This document shows, in pieces, positions 51,071 to 58,622 of a DNA stretch of 64,000 bases (its first letter is position 1; each line of letters starts with the position of its first letter). The notes under the pieces are model-generated. The model did no database searches and was not told where the DNA came from. It saw only the letters and a list, made by a program, of their open reading frames with translations. The translations under genes were made by a program, and so were the position numbers. The stretch comes from Myxococcales bacterium (GTDB taxonomy: Bacteria > Myxococcota > Polyangia > Nannocystales > Nannocystaceae), in assembly GCA_016793465.1 (NCBI GenBank), contig JAEUJW010000040.1, positions 248,001-312,000 on the forward strand. The letters are read 5' to 3'.

Positions 51071-52006
51071 ATGCATCGACGCAAATTCCTCGGCACCGTC
51101 GCGGTGGGCCTCGGCGCCACCGCGCTCCCTGTCTGGCTCTCGCGCTCGTTCGGCCTGTCCGGCCAGACCTGCCCGGCCACCCCCGAGGACCCGCCGGCCC
51201 CGGCGGATCCGCCGCGCAGCGAGTGCCACGCCAGCCCCGTCGCGGTCCCCAAGCCCAGGCTCGTGCTCGTGATCCCCGCCGAGGACGTCGCCGCCCAGTG
51301 GAACCGCGGCCAGGCCTTCGGCGAGTACCTCAACCACGGCCGCGACGAGCAGCTCGGCCTGTTCGCCGCCTTCGACGTGATCTGCCGGCGCATGGACCAG
51401 CTGCCGCCGTCGGTCCGCGGGCTCGTCCAGGGCGAGCCGCTGATGATCGTGCTCGACCCGGACGGCCCCGTGCCCGTGCGCCCGCTCGACGCCACCCTCC
51501 CGCCGCACCCCGAGTCGCGCCGCGGCGCGTTCGCCGAGGACGAACTCTCCTTCGAGGACTTCGCGGCCCTCGAGGACTCGGTCATCGACGCCCGCATCTC
51601 CATCCTCGCCGACCTCCTCGAGGGCGCCCTCCCGCACGGCGCGCTGGCCCTCCAGGCCGACCGCGAGCGCGCCGCCCTCGCCTGCGACGAGGCCGCCGCC
51701 TTCCTCGAGCTCACCGATCGCGTCCACACCCTCACCCCCGCGCTCGTCGACCGCGCCGCCGCGACCACCATGCTCGCGCTGCGCCGCCAGGACCCCGACA
51801 CCCGCGCGCGCCTGTGGGCCCTGCTCGCCGCCGCCGTGCACGCCCGCCTGACCTACCACCCGGTCGACGGCGCCCCCTGGGCCCGCGGCGGCGGCTGCGG
51901 CGTGCGCGTCGAGGGCGACGACAGCCCGCACCACATGGCCTGCGGCATGGGCCACGTCCCGCGCAAGAGCGCCCGCTTCCTCAAGTTCTTCGCCAGCAGC
52001 TATTGA
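51071..52006 (+). CDS. Tat-signal protein encoded upstream of an MNIO gene
   Basis: 311 residues. The N-terminus MHRRKFLGTVAVGLGATALPVWL is a twin-arginine signal (RRKFLG). The mature part is acidic and helical, with no known domain. The C-terminal 40 residues carry GGGCGVRVEGDD, HHMACGMGHV and KSARFLKFF, with two cysteines next to His. It lies 24 bp before the MNIO gene at 52031, so it may be its substrate or partner. MNIO enzymes commonly modify Cys-containing C-termini, but no cleavage signal is seen. Confidence 0.65.
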   Translation: MHRRKFLGTVAVGLGATALPVWLSRSFGLSGQTCPATPEDPPAPADPPRSECHASPVAVPKPRLVLVIPAEDVAAQWNRGQAFGEYLNHGRDEQLGLFAAFDVICRRMDQLPPSVRGLVQGEPLMIVLDPDGPVPVRPLDATLPPHPESRRGAFAEDELSFEDFAALEDSVIDARISILADLLEGALPHGALALQADRERAALACDEAAAFLELTDRVHTLTPALVDRAAATTMLALRRQDPDTRARLWALLAAAVHARLTYHPVDGAPWARGGGCGVRVEGDDSPHHMACGMGHVPRKSARFLKFFASSY

Positions 52007-52030
52007 TCCTGAGGCATCGTCGAGCCCGCC

Positions 52031-53308
52031 GTGACGACACCTGCGATCGGCCTCACGCTCCAGCCCGACCGGGACTACCTCGAGCGCCTCCACCCGCTGT
52101 TCGCCCGCGACGTCGACCTCTTCGAGGTCGCGCCCGAGACGACCTGGCGCCTCGACCCCGAGACCGGCGAGTTCGCGGCGAACGCCTACCAGGCCGTCTA
52201 CCACGCGCTCGGCACCCGATTGAACAAGCCGTTCGTCGCCCACGGCGTCGCCCTCTCGCTCGGCACCGCCGGCGACGGCCCCCGCCGCCGGCGCTGGCTG
52301 ACCCGCCTCGCCGACGACCAAAAATTATTTAATTATCGCTGGTACACCGACCACCTCGGCGCGAGCGCGCTCGCGGGTCTGGCGATGACGCTGCCGATCG
52401 GCCTGCCGATGACGCCCGCCGCGATCGCGGTGGTGCGCGCCCGCCTGGCCGACATGCGGACGGTCGTGCCTGCCGTCGGCCTCGAGAACAGCGCGATCTA
52501 CTTCGTGCTCGGCGACCCCCTCGCCGAGCCCGCGTTCATCGACCGCATCCTCGGCGACGAGCACCACCTCCTGCTCGACCTGCACAACGTGCACACCATG
52601 GCGACGAACTTTGGCTTCGACCCCGAGGATTATTTGACGCGCCTCGACCTCGCGCGCGTGCGCCAGATCCACCTGGCCGGCGGCCGCGCCAGCGACCCGG
52701 CCTGGCTGCCCTCGCGGCGCGCGCTCCACCTCGACAGCCACGACGCCGGCGTGCCCGAGTCGGTGTGGCGCCTGCTGGGGTCCGTGCTCCCGCGCTGCCC
52801 CGGCCTCGAGGCCGTGGTCCTCGAGCGCATGGAGGGCACCCTCGAGCCGGGCGACGAGCGCCTGGTCCGCGAGGAGCTGCGGCGGGCCCGTCGCCTCGTC
52901 ACGCGCGCCGCCACGCCCCGCGTGTCCCCGCCGGCGCGCGAGCCCGCCGCCCCGCCGCCCGCGTCCGCCGACAGCTACGCGGCCCACGAGGCCCCGCTCG
53001 CCGCGATCCTCCTCGCCGACGACCCCGCCGCCGCCCTCGCCCGCGCCGTCGCCGACGAGGCCCTCGACCCCGGGCTCCGCGAGGCGCTCCGCGCGGTCGA
53101 CCTCGACGGCCTCCGCGTCTCCGCGCTGTTCGTCGCGCGCCTGCGGTTCGAGCGTCTGCTGCAGGGCGACGCCGACGCCGCCGGGGCCTTCGACGCCGAC
53201 CCCGAGGCCTTCAGCGCCGAGTTCCGCCGCTACCACCACGAGGTCCCGCCGACGGCGTTCTTCCCGCAGGACGAGGCCGTCCTCTATCGCCGCTGGCGCG
53301 CCGGCTGA
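52031..53308 (+). CDS. MNIO (DUF692) fused to a partner-like C-terminal domain
   Basis: 425 residues from a GTG. Residues 1-300 are a DUF692 TIM barrel with ligands H71 (VAHGVALSLG), H108 (DHLG), E152 (LENS), D183/H185/H188 (LDLHNVHT), H214 (IHLAGG), D235/H237 (LDSHDAG) and E265 (VLERMEG). Residues about 320-425 (YAAHEAPLAAILLADDPAAAL, DGLRVSALFVARLRFERLLQGD, YHHEVPPTAFFPQDE) look like the HvfC/BufC-type partner that normally sits in a separate gene. Natural fusion of both is unusual. A run of AT-rich codons (KLFNYR) at about 52320-52336 stands out in a GC-rich gene. Confidence 0.85.
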   Translation: MTTPAIGLTLQPDRDYLERLHPLFARDVDLFEVAPETTWRLDPETGEFAANAYQAVYHALGTRLNKPFVAHGVALSLGTAGDGPRRRRWLTRLADDQKLFNYRWYTDHLGASALAGLAMTLPIGLPMTPAAIAVVRARLADMRTVVPAVGLENSAIYFVLGDPLAEPAFIDRILGDEHHLLLDLHNVHTMATNFGFDPEDYLTRLDLARVRQIHLAGGRASDPAWLPSRRALHLDSHDAGVPESVWRLLGSVLPRCPGLEAVVLERMEGTLEPGDERLVREELRRARRLVTRAATPRVSPPAREPAAPPPASADSYAAHEAPLAAILLADDPAAALARAVADEALDPGLREALRAVDLDGLRVSALFVARLRFERLLQGDADAAGAFDADPEAFSAEFRRYHHEVPPTAFFPQDEAVLYRRWRAG

Positions 53309-53368
53309 AGCCCGCCGGCCGCCAGGGCCGCCGAACGCACATTCGCCCCGCGACGTTTCATCATCACG

Positions 53369-53440
53369 CTTAATAAATCCATTTTAAAAATTAAATTATT
53401 AATCGGGGCGCTTGACGATTGAGGGGGGATTCTATAGACT
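53369..53440 (+). promoter_or_regulatory. Strong promoter with UP-element-like AT tract
   Basis: TTGACG (53412-53417) and TAGACT (53435-53440) with 17-bp spacing, followed by GCCGCC, in a style seen at rRNA and tRNA promoters. TATAGA at 53433 with 15-bp spacing is an alternative -10. Immediately upstream, 53369-53402 is nearly pure A/T in an otherwise very GC-rich genome, as in UP elements. It reads toward the tRNA-like array. Confidence 0.6.
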
Positions 53441-53514
53441 GCCGCCACAGGTCGAGTTCACCATGTCGCGCTCCACGAACATTGTCACGCATCCGCTCGA
53501 ACGGCGGGTGGATG

Positions 53515-53536
53515 TCCTTGCGGACGACCGCAAGGA
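53515..53536 (+). ncRNA. Stable hairpin in the leader of the tRNA-like array
   Basis: TCCTTGCGG pairs with CCGCAAGGA across the tetraloop ACGA, a perfect nine-bp stem that can extend by G-T and T-A pairs. It lies about 75 bases after the -10 box. It may mark a processed leader RNA or an attenuator; nothing more specific is visible. Confidence 0.45.
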
Positions 53537-53789
53537 TACGTGCGGTTCGCGTTGAGCGCCCGGTGAACTGACGAGTCGGTTCCCGCGCTCGACGCGGACC
53601 AGCCGGCTTCAGGCGCGCGCCTGGAGGGCACGCACGTCCCGCGAGGCCGTGTCGTCGCCGAGGTGGAACCTCGCCCGGACCGGCGTCGTCCTGCAGCGAA
53701 TGTCGCGGTGTCACTGTCGACATTGTGCGGTGTGCGGAGCATTGCCGGCGACAACTGAATAGATCGTCACACGACAAGATACTTCGCTC

Positions 53790-53861
53790 GCCGCGTTGGG
53801 ACAGCGGTCGTCCACCGGATTGTCTCTCCGGCCCACACGGGTTCGAATCCCGTACACGGCG
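53790..53861 (+). tRNA. tRNA-like gene 1, anticodon GUC (Asp-type)
   Basis: 72 bases fold as a cloverleaf: acceptor GCCGCGT/ACACGGC (one mismatch), D arm GGAC-AGCGGTC-GTCC, anticodon arm CCGGA-TTGTCTC-TCCGG, variable CCCAC, T arm ACGGG-TTCGAAT-CCCGT, then G73. U8, A14, GG18-19 and TTC/GA of the T loop are canonical. Anticodon GUC with G73 and C38 match Asp identity. Position 37 is U, not the near-universal purine. No CCA is encoded. Confidence 0.7.
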
Positions 53862-53877
53862 CTCTTGTCCGCAGTTT

Positions 53878-53948
53878 TCCGCGTTGGGGCAGTGGTAGCC
53901 CGCCGGGTTGTCTCCCCGGAAACACGGGTTCGAACCCCGTACGTGGAG
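53878..53948 (+). tRNA. tRNA-like gene 2, anticodon GUC (Asp-type)
   Basis: 71 bases: acceptor TCCGCGT/ACGTGGA (7 pairs, one G-T), D arm GGGC-AGTGGTA-GCCC, anticodon arm CCGGG-TTGTCTC-CCCGG, variable AAAC, T arm ACGGG-TTCGAAC-CCCGT, G73. Anticodon GUC, U37. Identical to gene 3 except flanks. Confidence 0.7.
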
Positions 53949-53961
53949 TCTCGCGTCGTGT

Positions 53962-54032
53962 TCCGCGTTGGGGCAGTGGTAGCCCGCCGGGTTGTCTCCC
54001 CGGAAACACGGGTTCGAACCCCGTACGTGGAG
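53962..54032 (+). tRNA. tRNA-like gene 3, anticodon GUC (Asp-type)
   Basis: 71 bases, identical in sequence to gene 2, beginning 84 bp after it. Perfect duplication argues for recent amplification or strong selection. Loop TTGTCTC, anticodon GUC, U37. Confidence 0.7.
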
Positions 54033-54049
54033 TCGTCTCAGTTCATCCC

Positions 54050-54121
54050 GCCGCGTTGGGATAGTGGTCGTTCACCGGATTGTCTCTCCGGCCTACACGG
54101 GTTCGAATCCCGTACGTGGCG
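54050..54121 (+). tRNA. tRNA-like gene 4, anticodon GUC (Asp-type)
   Basis: 72 bases: acceptor GCCGCGT/ACGTGGC, D arm GGAT-AGTGGTC-GTTC (with G-T pairs), anticodon arm CCGGA-TTGTCTC-TCCGG, variable CCTAC, T arm ACGGG-TTCGAAT-CCCGT, G73. Closest to gene 1. Anticodon GUC, U37. Confidence 0.7.
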
Positions 54122-54167
54122 CTCGTCCGTCTGCTCTCAATGAAGAGCTGAAATTTATTAAGATTAT

Positions 54168-54238
54168 TCCGCGTTGGGGCAGTGGTAGCCCGCCAGGTCG
54201 TCTCCCTGGAAACACGGGTTCGATCCCCGTACGCGGAG
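54168..54238 (+). tRNA. tRNA-like gene 5, anticodon GUC with C33
   Basis: 71 bases: acceptor TCCGCGT/ACGCGGA (seven perfect pairs), anticodon arm CCAGG-TCGTCTC-CCTGG, T arm ACGGG-TTCGATC-CCCGT, G73. Loop position 33 is C, where U is required for normal decoding, and 37 is U. The spacer before it (46 bp) is longer and AT-rich. Confidence 0.65.
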
Positions 54239-54256
54239 CTCGTACGTCCGCTTTGA

Positions 54257-54327
54257 GCCGCCTTGGGGCAGTGGTAGCCCGCTGGATACTCGGTCCGGAG
54301 ACACGGGTTCGATCCCCGTACGCGGTA
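54257..54327 (+). tRNA. tRNA-like gene 6, anticodon CUC (Glu-type) with A33
   Basis: 71 bases: acceptor GCCGCCT/ACGCGGT (one C-C mismatch, one G-T), D arm GGGC-AGTGGTA-GCCC, anticodon arm CTGGA-TACTCGG-TCCGG, variable AGAC, T arm ACGGG-TTCGATC-CCCGT, A73. Anticodon CUC if the loop is seven bases; position 33 is A, which is not compatible with a standard U-turn. Confidence 0.6.
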
Positions 54328-54347
54328 TCTCATCCTCGACTTCTTGA

Positions 54348-54418
54348 GCCGCCTTGGGGCAGTGGCAGCCCGCTGGATACTCGGTCCGGAGACACGGGTT
54401 CGATCCCCGTACGCGGTA
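54348..54418 (+). tRNA. tRNA-like gene 7, anticodon CUC (Glu-type) with A33
   Basis: Differs from gene 6 by one base in the D loop (GGCA for GGTA). Same loop TACTCGG, anticodon CUC, A33, A73. Confidence 0.6.
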
Positions 54419-54438
54419 TTTCGTCTTCAAATCTCTGA

Positions 54439-54509
54439 GCCGCCTTGGGGTAGTGGCAGCCCGCTGGACTTTCGATCCGGAGGCACGGGTTCGACCCCCG
54501 TACGCGGTG
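54439..54509 (+). tRNA. tRNA-like gene 8, anticodon UUC (Glu-type)
   Basis: 71 bases: acceptor GCCGCCT/ACGCGGT, D arm GGGT-AGTGGCA-GCCC, anticodon arm CTGGA-CTTTCGA-TCCGG, variable AGGC, T arm ACGGG-TTCGACC-CCCGT, G73. Loop CTTTCGA has U33, anticodon UUC and G37, so it is the most normal member and could decode GAA/GAG. It ends 22 bp before the end of the convergent kinase gene. Confidence 0.65.
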
Positions 54510-54530
54510 CTCGCTCTTCGAAATTTCTGT

Positions 54531-57500
54531 TTATTCGGGGTTCTCCGCCAGCCAGGCGTCGACCTCGGGCACGTAGCGTGACGCGCGGACCGCGTTCTCG
54601 ACGAAGTCCTGGCGGGCCTCGTTCGCCAGCGTGCGGGCCCGCGGGCGCTGCGTCGGCGGCAGCGCCCGGGCCAGGTTGAACTTCACCTCGGCGCGGTCGA
54701 TGGGGTCCGGCTGGGTCGTCGCCATCAGCGCCAGCGCCCTCTCGAGGACCACCACCGCGTCCGTCGGTCGCTTCTGCTCGAGGGCCAGGCGCCCGAGCCC
54801 GAGCAGCGACAGCGAGCGCTCCGGGTGGTCCTCGCCGAGCACCTTGCGGCGCAGCGCGTCCGCCCGCTCGAACTCCGCGCGCGCGCGCGTCAGGTCGCCC
54901 TGCTCGAGGGCCACGTCTCCGCTCAGCGTCAGCGCGTGGCCCAGCGCCGGGTGCTCCGGTCCGAGCTTGGCCTCGAGGATCTTCAGGGCCGTGTCGAGCT
55001 CGTCGCGCGCCTCCGGCAGCTTGCCGTCGAGGCGCAGCATCCCGCCGATGTTCTGGCGCAGCACCCCCGCGTTCGGGTGGTCCGCCCCGCTCGTGCGCTC
55101 GATCAGCGCCAGCGCCCGGCGCAGCGCGGCGATCGCGTCGGGGTAGCGGGCCTGGCGTTCGAACGTCAGCGCCAGGTTGTTGAGCGGGAAGGCCACGTCC
55201 GGGTGGCTCGGCCCGTTCGCCGCCTCCGCCAGCGCGACCGCCCGCTCGAACTGCGCCTGCGCCGCGGCGTACTTGCCCGTGCGCAGGTACACCCCGCCGA
55301 GCGCGTTGAGGTGCGGCACCAGCGACGGGTGCTGCGGCCCGCGCTCCGCCTCGACCAGCCGCGTGCTCTCGACCAGCTGCCCCTCCGCCTGCACGAACCG
55401 CTGCGCCGTGATGTCGACCGACGAGCGCACCAGCAGCACCCGCGCCCGCTCGCGCGGCTGGTCGCCCATGCGTGTGGTCGTCGCGCTCGCCAGGTCGAGC
55501 CACGGCCCCGCCTCCTTGTCGCGCCCGAGGTTGTAGCCCAGCGTCTCGCCCAGCTCGATCAGCGCCGACAGCAGCCCCGCGTCGTCGCGCGTCGCCAGCT
55601 TGTCGGCCGCCGCCCGGCGCAGGGTCACCACCGCCGCCTCGTGCTCGCTCGCCTTGCTCTGGGCCAGCCCCAGCGACAGCCGCGCCTCCGCGGTCAGCGG
55701 CGCGAAGCCCAGCAGCTCCGCCTCCGTGACGACCGCGGCCGCCGCCGTCAGCGCGTCCTTCGCCTTGCCGGCCACGCGCAGCGTGCGGGCCTCCGCCAGG
55801 CGCCCGCGCAGGGCCTCCACCGCCTCCGCCTGCTCGGCCGGCGGCGCCGCCGTGGCCTCGCGCAGCGCCCCGGCGTCGGCGCAGGCGTCGAGCGGCGGCA
55901 ACGCCAGCGCCGCCGTCATCGCCTGCTTGACCACCGTCGCGTCCGCCCGCGCGAACAGCCCGGTCAGCGCCTTCAGCTCCTGCAGCCGCCCGGCCAGGCA
56001 GGCCGCGCGCAGGTCCATCAGCTCGGCCGACTGCTCGCCGCGCACCTGCGTCGCCTCGCAGCTCTCGCGGTGCATCGCCAGCCAGCTCGTCGCATAGGCG
56101 TCGACCTCGCGGGCCGCCCCCGCCCACGCGTCGGCCGCGTACGCCTTGGTGGTGGCGAGGAACGCCTGCTCGGCCTGCGCGCGCGTCGGTTCGTCCCACA
56201 CACCGATCATCCGCTCCGGCCCGCCCATGCACGGCGGCGGCGGCGGCTCGCTGCGGGTCGCCACCGCCGCACCGATCGTCACCGCCAGCGCGCCCGCCAT
56301 CCCCAGCCCCAGCCACAGGTTGCGCCCCTGATGCCGCCGACGGGCGACCTCCGCCAGCAGCGCGTCCATCCCCGGGAAGCGGGCCTCGCGATCGGGCTGC
56401 AGCCCGCGCACGCACAGCCTGTACAGCCACCCCGGCGCCTTGCTGCCCGGCGGCGGCGGCGCGCGGCGCGGCAGGCTGGCCGCCAGCGCCAGCGCCTCGA
56501 CGGTCGCCCCCGAGAACGGCCGCACGCCGTACAGCCCCTCGAACAGGGCCACGCAGAAGCTGAATTGATCCGTCCGCGGATCCACCACCGCGCCGACGTG
56601 CTGCTCCGGCGACATGTACAGCGGCGTGCCGACCGCCGCGCCGACCCGCGTGAGCCCCTGATCCAGCATGCTGCTGCGCGACAGCAGCACGTCGGCGTCC
56701 TCGACCTCGTCGGGCCCGGCCTCGTCGTCGCGCCGCGCCAGCCCGAAGTCCGCCACCTGCGCCCGCAGCTTACCGGTCGCCGGGTCGCGCGACAGCAGCA
56801 CGTTGTCGGGCTTGAAGTCGCGGTGGATCAGCCCCATCGCGTGCGCCGCCGCCAGCCCGAGGCCCGCCTGCTCGAACACGTCGAGCACCTCCTGCCACGG
56901 GCGCCGCGTCGCCAGCCACGCCTGCAGCGTCTCGCCCGCGACGAAGTCCATGGCCACGAACACCTGCTCGCCCACGGTCCCGACGTCGAACACCGGCACC
57001 ACCCCCGGGTGCGACAGCTTCGCCATCGCCTGGGCCTCGCGCAGCAGCCGGGCCCGCGCGTGCTCGGTCGCCTGCCCGCGCAGCAGCTTGAGCGCCACCT
57101 TGCGGTCGAGGTCGGGGTCGTAGGCCTTGTAGACCACGCCCATCCCGCCCGCGCCGAGCTGCTCGATCACCAGGTAACGCCCGACCCGCTCCGGCACCTC
57201 CGGCAGCTCGACGCCCGCGCGCGGCAGCGAGGCCGTGGTCGCCGCCAGCTCCGCGCTGCCCCGCGATCCGCCGAACCCTCCCGCCGTCTCCCGCGTCGCG
57301 CCCAGCGCCCGCGCCCCGGCCAGCCGCGCCCCGGCCGCGCCGTGCCGGGCCACGACCGCGACCACTGGCCCGTCGGTCGTCGCTCCCAGAGCTCCGGGCC
57401 GCGGCGCGTCGTTCGTCGCGCGCAACTTCCCCGCCGGCCCCTCGCGCGTCGCGCCCAGCCCCGGCCCCTCGTTCGTCGTTATCCGCCTCGCCGACGGTCC

Positions 57501-57548
57501 GTCGCTCGTCGCGCCCAGGCGCGAGCCTCCCTCGTCATCCCGCCCCAT
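54531..57548 (-). CDS. Ser/Thr protein kinase with TM helix and TPR sensor domain
   Basis: 1,005 residues. The first 110 residues hold five or more LGAT-type units (SDGP, REGP, TDGP) forming a repetitive linker. The kinase (about 122-395) has GAGGMGVV, K154, HRDFKPDN (242-249), DFG (267-269) and SPEQ, all intact. A TM helix follows (about 412-432, LGLGMAGALAVTIGAAV). The C-terminal 570 residues include at least six TPRs (AAAQAQFERAVALAE, NNLALTFERQARYPDAIAAL, ALALIERTSG, EARDELDTALKIL). This is the standard myxobacterial TPR-kinase architecture, with the TPR part probably in the periplasm. Confidence 0.9.
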   Translation of the reverse strand: MGRDDEGGSRLGATSDGPSARRITTNEGPGLGATREGPAGKLRATNDAPRPGALGATTDGPVVAVVARHGAAGARLAGARALGATRETAGGFGGSRGSAELAATTASLPRAGVELPEVPERVGRYLVIEQLGAGGMGVVYKAYDPDLDRKVALKLLRGQATEHARARLLREAQAMAKLSHPGVVPVFDVGTVGEQVFVAMDFVAGETLQAWLATRRPWQEVLDVFEQAGLGLAAAHAMGLIHRDFKPDNVLLSRDPATGKLRAQVADFGLARRDDEAGPDEVEDADVLLSRSSMLDQGLTRVGAAVGTPLYMSPEQHVGAVVDPRTDQFSFCVALFEGLYGVRPFSGATVEALALAASLPRRAPPPPGSKAPGWLYRLCVRGLQPDREARFPGMDALLAEVARRRHQGRNLWLGLGMAGALAVTIGAAVATRSEPPPPPCMGGPERMIGVWDEPTRAQAEQAFLATTKAYAADAWAGAAREVDAYATSWLAMHRESCEATQVRGEQSAELMDLRAACLAGRLQELKALTGLFARADATVVKQAMTAALALPPLDACADAGALREATAAPPAEQAEAVEALRGRLAEARTLRVAGKAKDALTAAAAVVTEAELLGFAPLTAEARLSLGLAQSKASEHEAAVVTLRRAAADKLATRDDAGLLSALIELGETLGYNLGRDKEAGPWLDLASATTTRMGDQPRERARVLLVRSSVDITAQRFVQAEGQLVESTRLVEAERGPQHPSLVPHLNALGGVYLRTGKYAAAQAQFERAVALAEAANGPSHPDVAFPLNNLALTFERQARYPDAIAALRRALALIERTSGADHPNAGVLRQNIGGMLRLDGKLPEARDELDTALKILEAKLGPEHPALGHALTLSGDVALEQGDLTRARAEFERADALRRKVLGEDHPERSLSLLGLGRLALEQKRPTDAVVVLERALALMATTQPDPIDRAEVKFNLARALPPTQRPRARTLANEARQDFVENAVRASRYVPEVDAWLAENPE

Positions 57549-57604
57549 GCCCGCGCGACTCTACCACGCCCGCAGCGGCCCGCCGCGCGCGCCGCTGCGC
57601 GAAC

Positions 57605-57630
57605 GCGACCTGTCCCTAAAGACATGTCGC
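57605..57630. promoter_or_regulatory. TGTC-N6-GACA palindrome (2), extended
   Basis: GCGAC-C-TGTC at 57605-57614 and GACA-T-GTCGC at 57621-57630 flank CCTAAA. Apart from one C-T mismatch in each arm it is a nine-bp inverted repeat, in the 123 bp between the kinase start (57548) and the end of the protease gene (57672). Confidence 0.5.
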
Positions 57631-57671
57631 GTCACCTCCCCGCATCGCCGGTCGGCGCCGCCAGCCCGCGC

Positions 57672-58622
57672 TCACTTGCGGTACGACGCCCACTGCGCCT
57701 TCATGCGATCGGCCTGGCCCGGCGTGTACGCCCACATGCAGGCGTCGTCGGTGTAGTCCATGAAGTTCTCGATCGGGTCGAGGCCGCCGGCCGGGCAGGA
57801 GTCGCGGCTCATCGGGCAGCCGAACGTCGCCGACTGCTGCTGGGGCGTATCGCCGACCGCGTCGCCGGCCTTGCTGCAGCCGCCCTGGAACGTGTGGTAG
57901 AGGCCGAGCCAGTGCCCGACCTCGTGGACCGCGGTGAGGCCGAGGTCGTAGGGCGTCGCGCTGCCGCCGGGCAGGCTCGCGTTGAGGACCACCACGCCGT
58001 CGCCCTTGGGGTCGCCCGCGTAGCTGGCGGGGAACGTCGCCCAGCCGAGCAGGTCGTCGCCGACGCCCGCGATGTAGATGTTGAGCGTCGCCTTGTCGCC
58101 CTTGCGCAGCGCCGCCTTGGCCTGGCCCTCGACGCCCGCCCCCATCGCGTACCAGGCCGCGTTGGTCGTGCGGGTGACCCCCGCCTGCACGAACGAGAAG
58201 CCCGAGCCCGCGTAGTGCTCGTTGAGCACCGCCAGCTGCGCGGCGATCTCCTCGTCGGTCACGTCCGCGTCGCCGCTGCTGCCGTCGGTGATCACGTGGA
58301 ACCACGTCGACACCGCCGCCCCCGTGGCGCCGCCGCTGCCCTTGCCCGCGCTCGGATCGGACGGCAGCGTCGTCAGCCGCGACTTGAAGTCGAGCTCCAT
58401 CGCCGCCGCGGTGAGGTCGTCGAGCTCCGAGCCGCACCGGCGCATGCGCGACGCGATCGCCAGATCCGCGGGCCCCGCCCCGCAGCCCTCGTCCTCGACC
58501 TCGCACATCCCCGGCAGCTCGTCGCCCCCGGCCGGCGCGGCGCTCACCTCCGGCTCCGGCGCGTCACAGGCGACGATCGATGCAGCAGCGACCACGGACA
58601 TACGGACGAACTTCAGCCCCAT
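57672..58622 (-). CDS. Pappalysin/cytophagalysin-like (M43) zinc metalloprotease, lipoprotein
   Basis: 316 residues; the ATG at 58622 follows AAGGAG nine bases upstream. Lipobox ASIVAC with Cys19. The catalytic zinc motif HEVGHWLGLYH lies at 233-243 (H233, E234, H237, H243) and a Met-turn-like NFMDYTDD lies about 45 residues later. The sequence GCPMSRDSCPAGG includes a Cys pair, as in the M43 family. Upstream FHVITDGSSGD and SFVQAGVTRT match the family's prodomain-to-core strand. Probably a surface-exposed protease for prey or matrix. Confidence 0.88.
   Translation of the reverse strand: MGLKFVRMSVVAAASIVACDAPEPEVSAAPAGGDELPGMCEVEDEGCGAGPADLAIASRMRRCGSELDDLTAAAMELDFKSRLTTLPSDPSAGKGSGGATGAAVSTWFHVITDGSSGDADVTDEEIAAQLAVLNEHYAGSGFSFVQAGVTRTTNAAWYAMGAGVEGQAKAALRKGDKATLNIYIAGVGDDLLGWATFPASYAGDPKGDGVVVLNASLPGGSATPYDLGLTAVHEVGHWLGLYHTFQGGCSKAGDAVGDTPQQQSATFGCPMSRDSCPAGGLDPIENFMDYTDDACMWAYTPGQADRMKAQWASYRK

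Larger units (their letters stand above)
53309..53789. other. Leader region of the tRNA-like array
   Basis: About 480 bp with no gene I can support. It contains the AT-rich promoter at 53369-53440, a stable hairpin at 53515-53536 and the 14-bp palindrome CAGGCGCGCGCCTG at 53611-53624. The tRNA-like genes begin 350 bp after the -10 box. Confidence 0.5.

Noticed and set aside
53568..53600. Hammerhead ribozyme core (CTGACGAG)
   Set aside because: No matching GAAA and cleavage-site strand could be placed around it.
53790..54509. CRISPR-like array
   Set aside because: The repeated units fold as cloverleaf tRNAs, are themselves about 71 bp, and the spacers (14-46 bp) are irregular. No cas genes are present.
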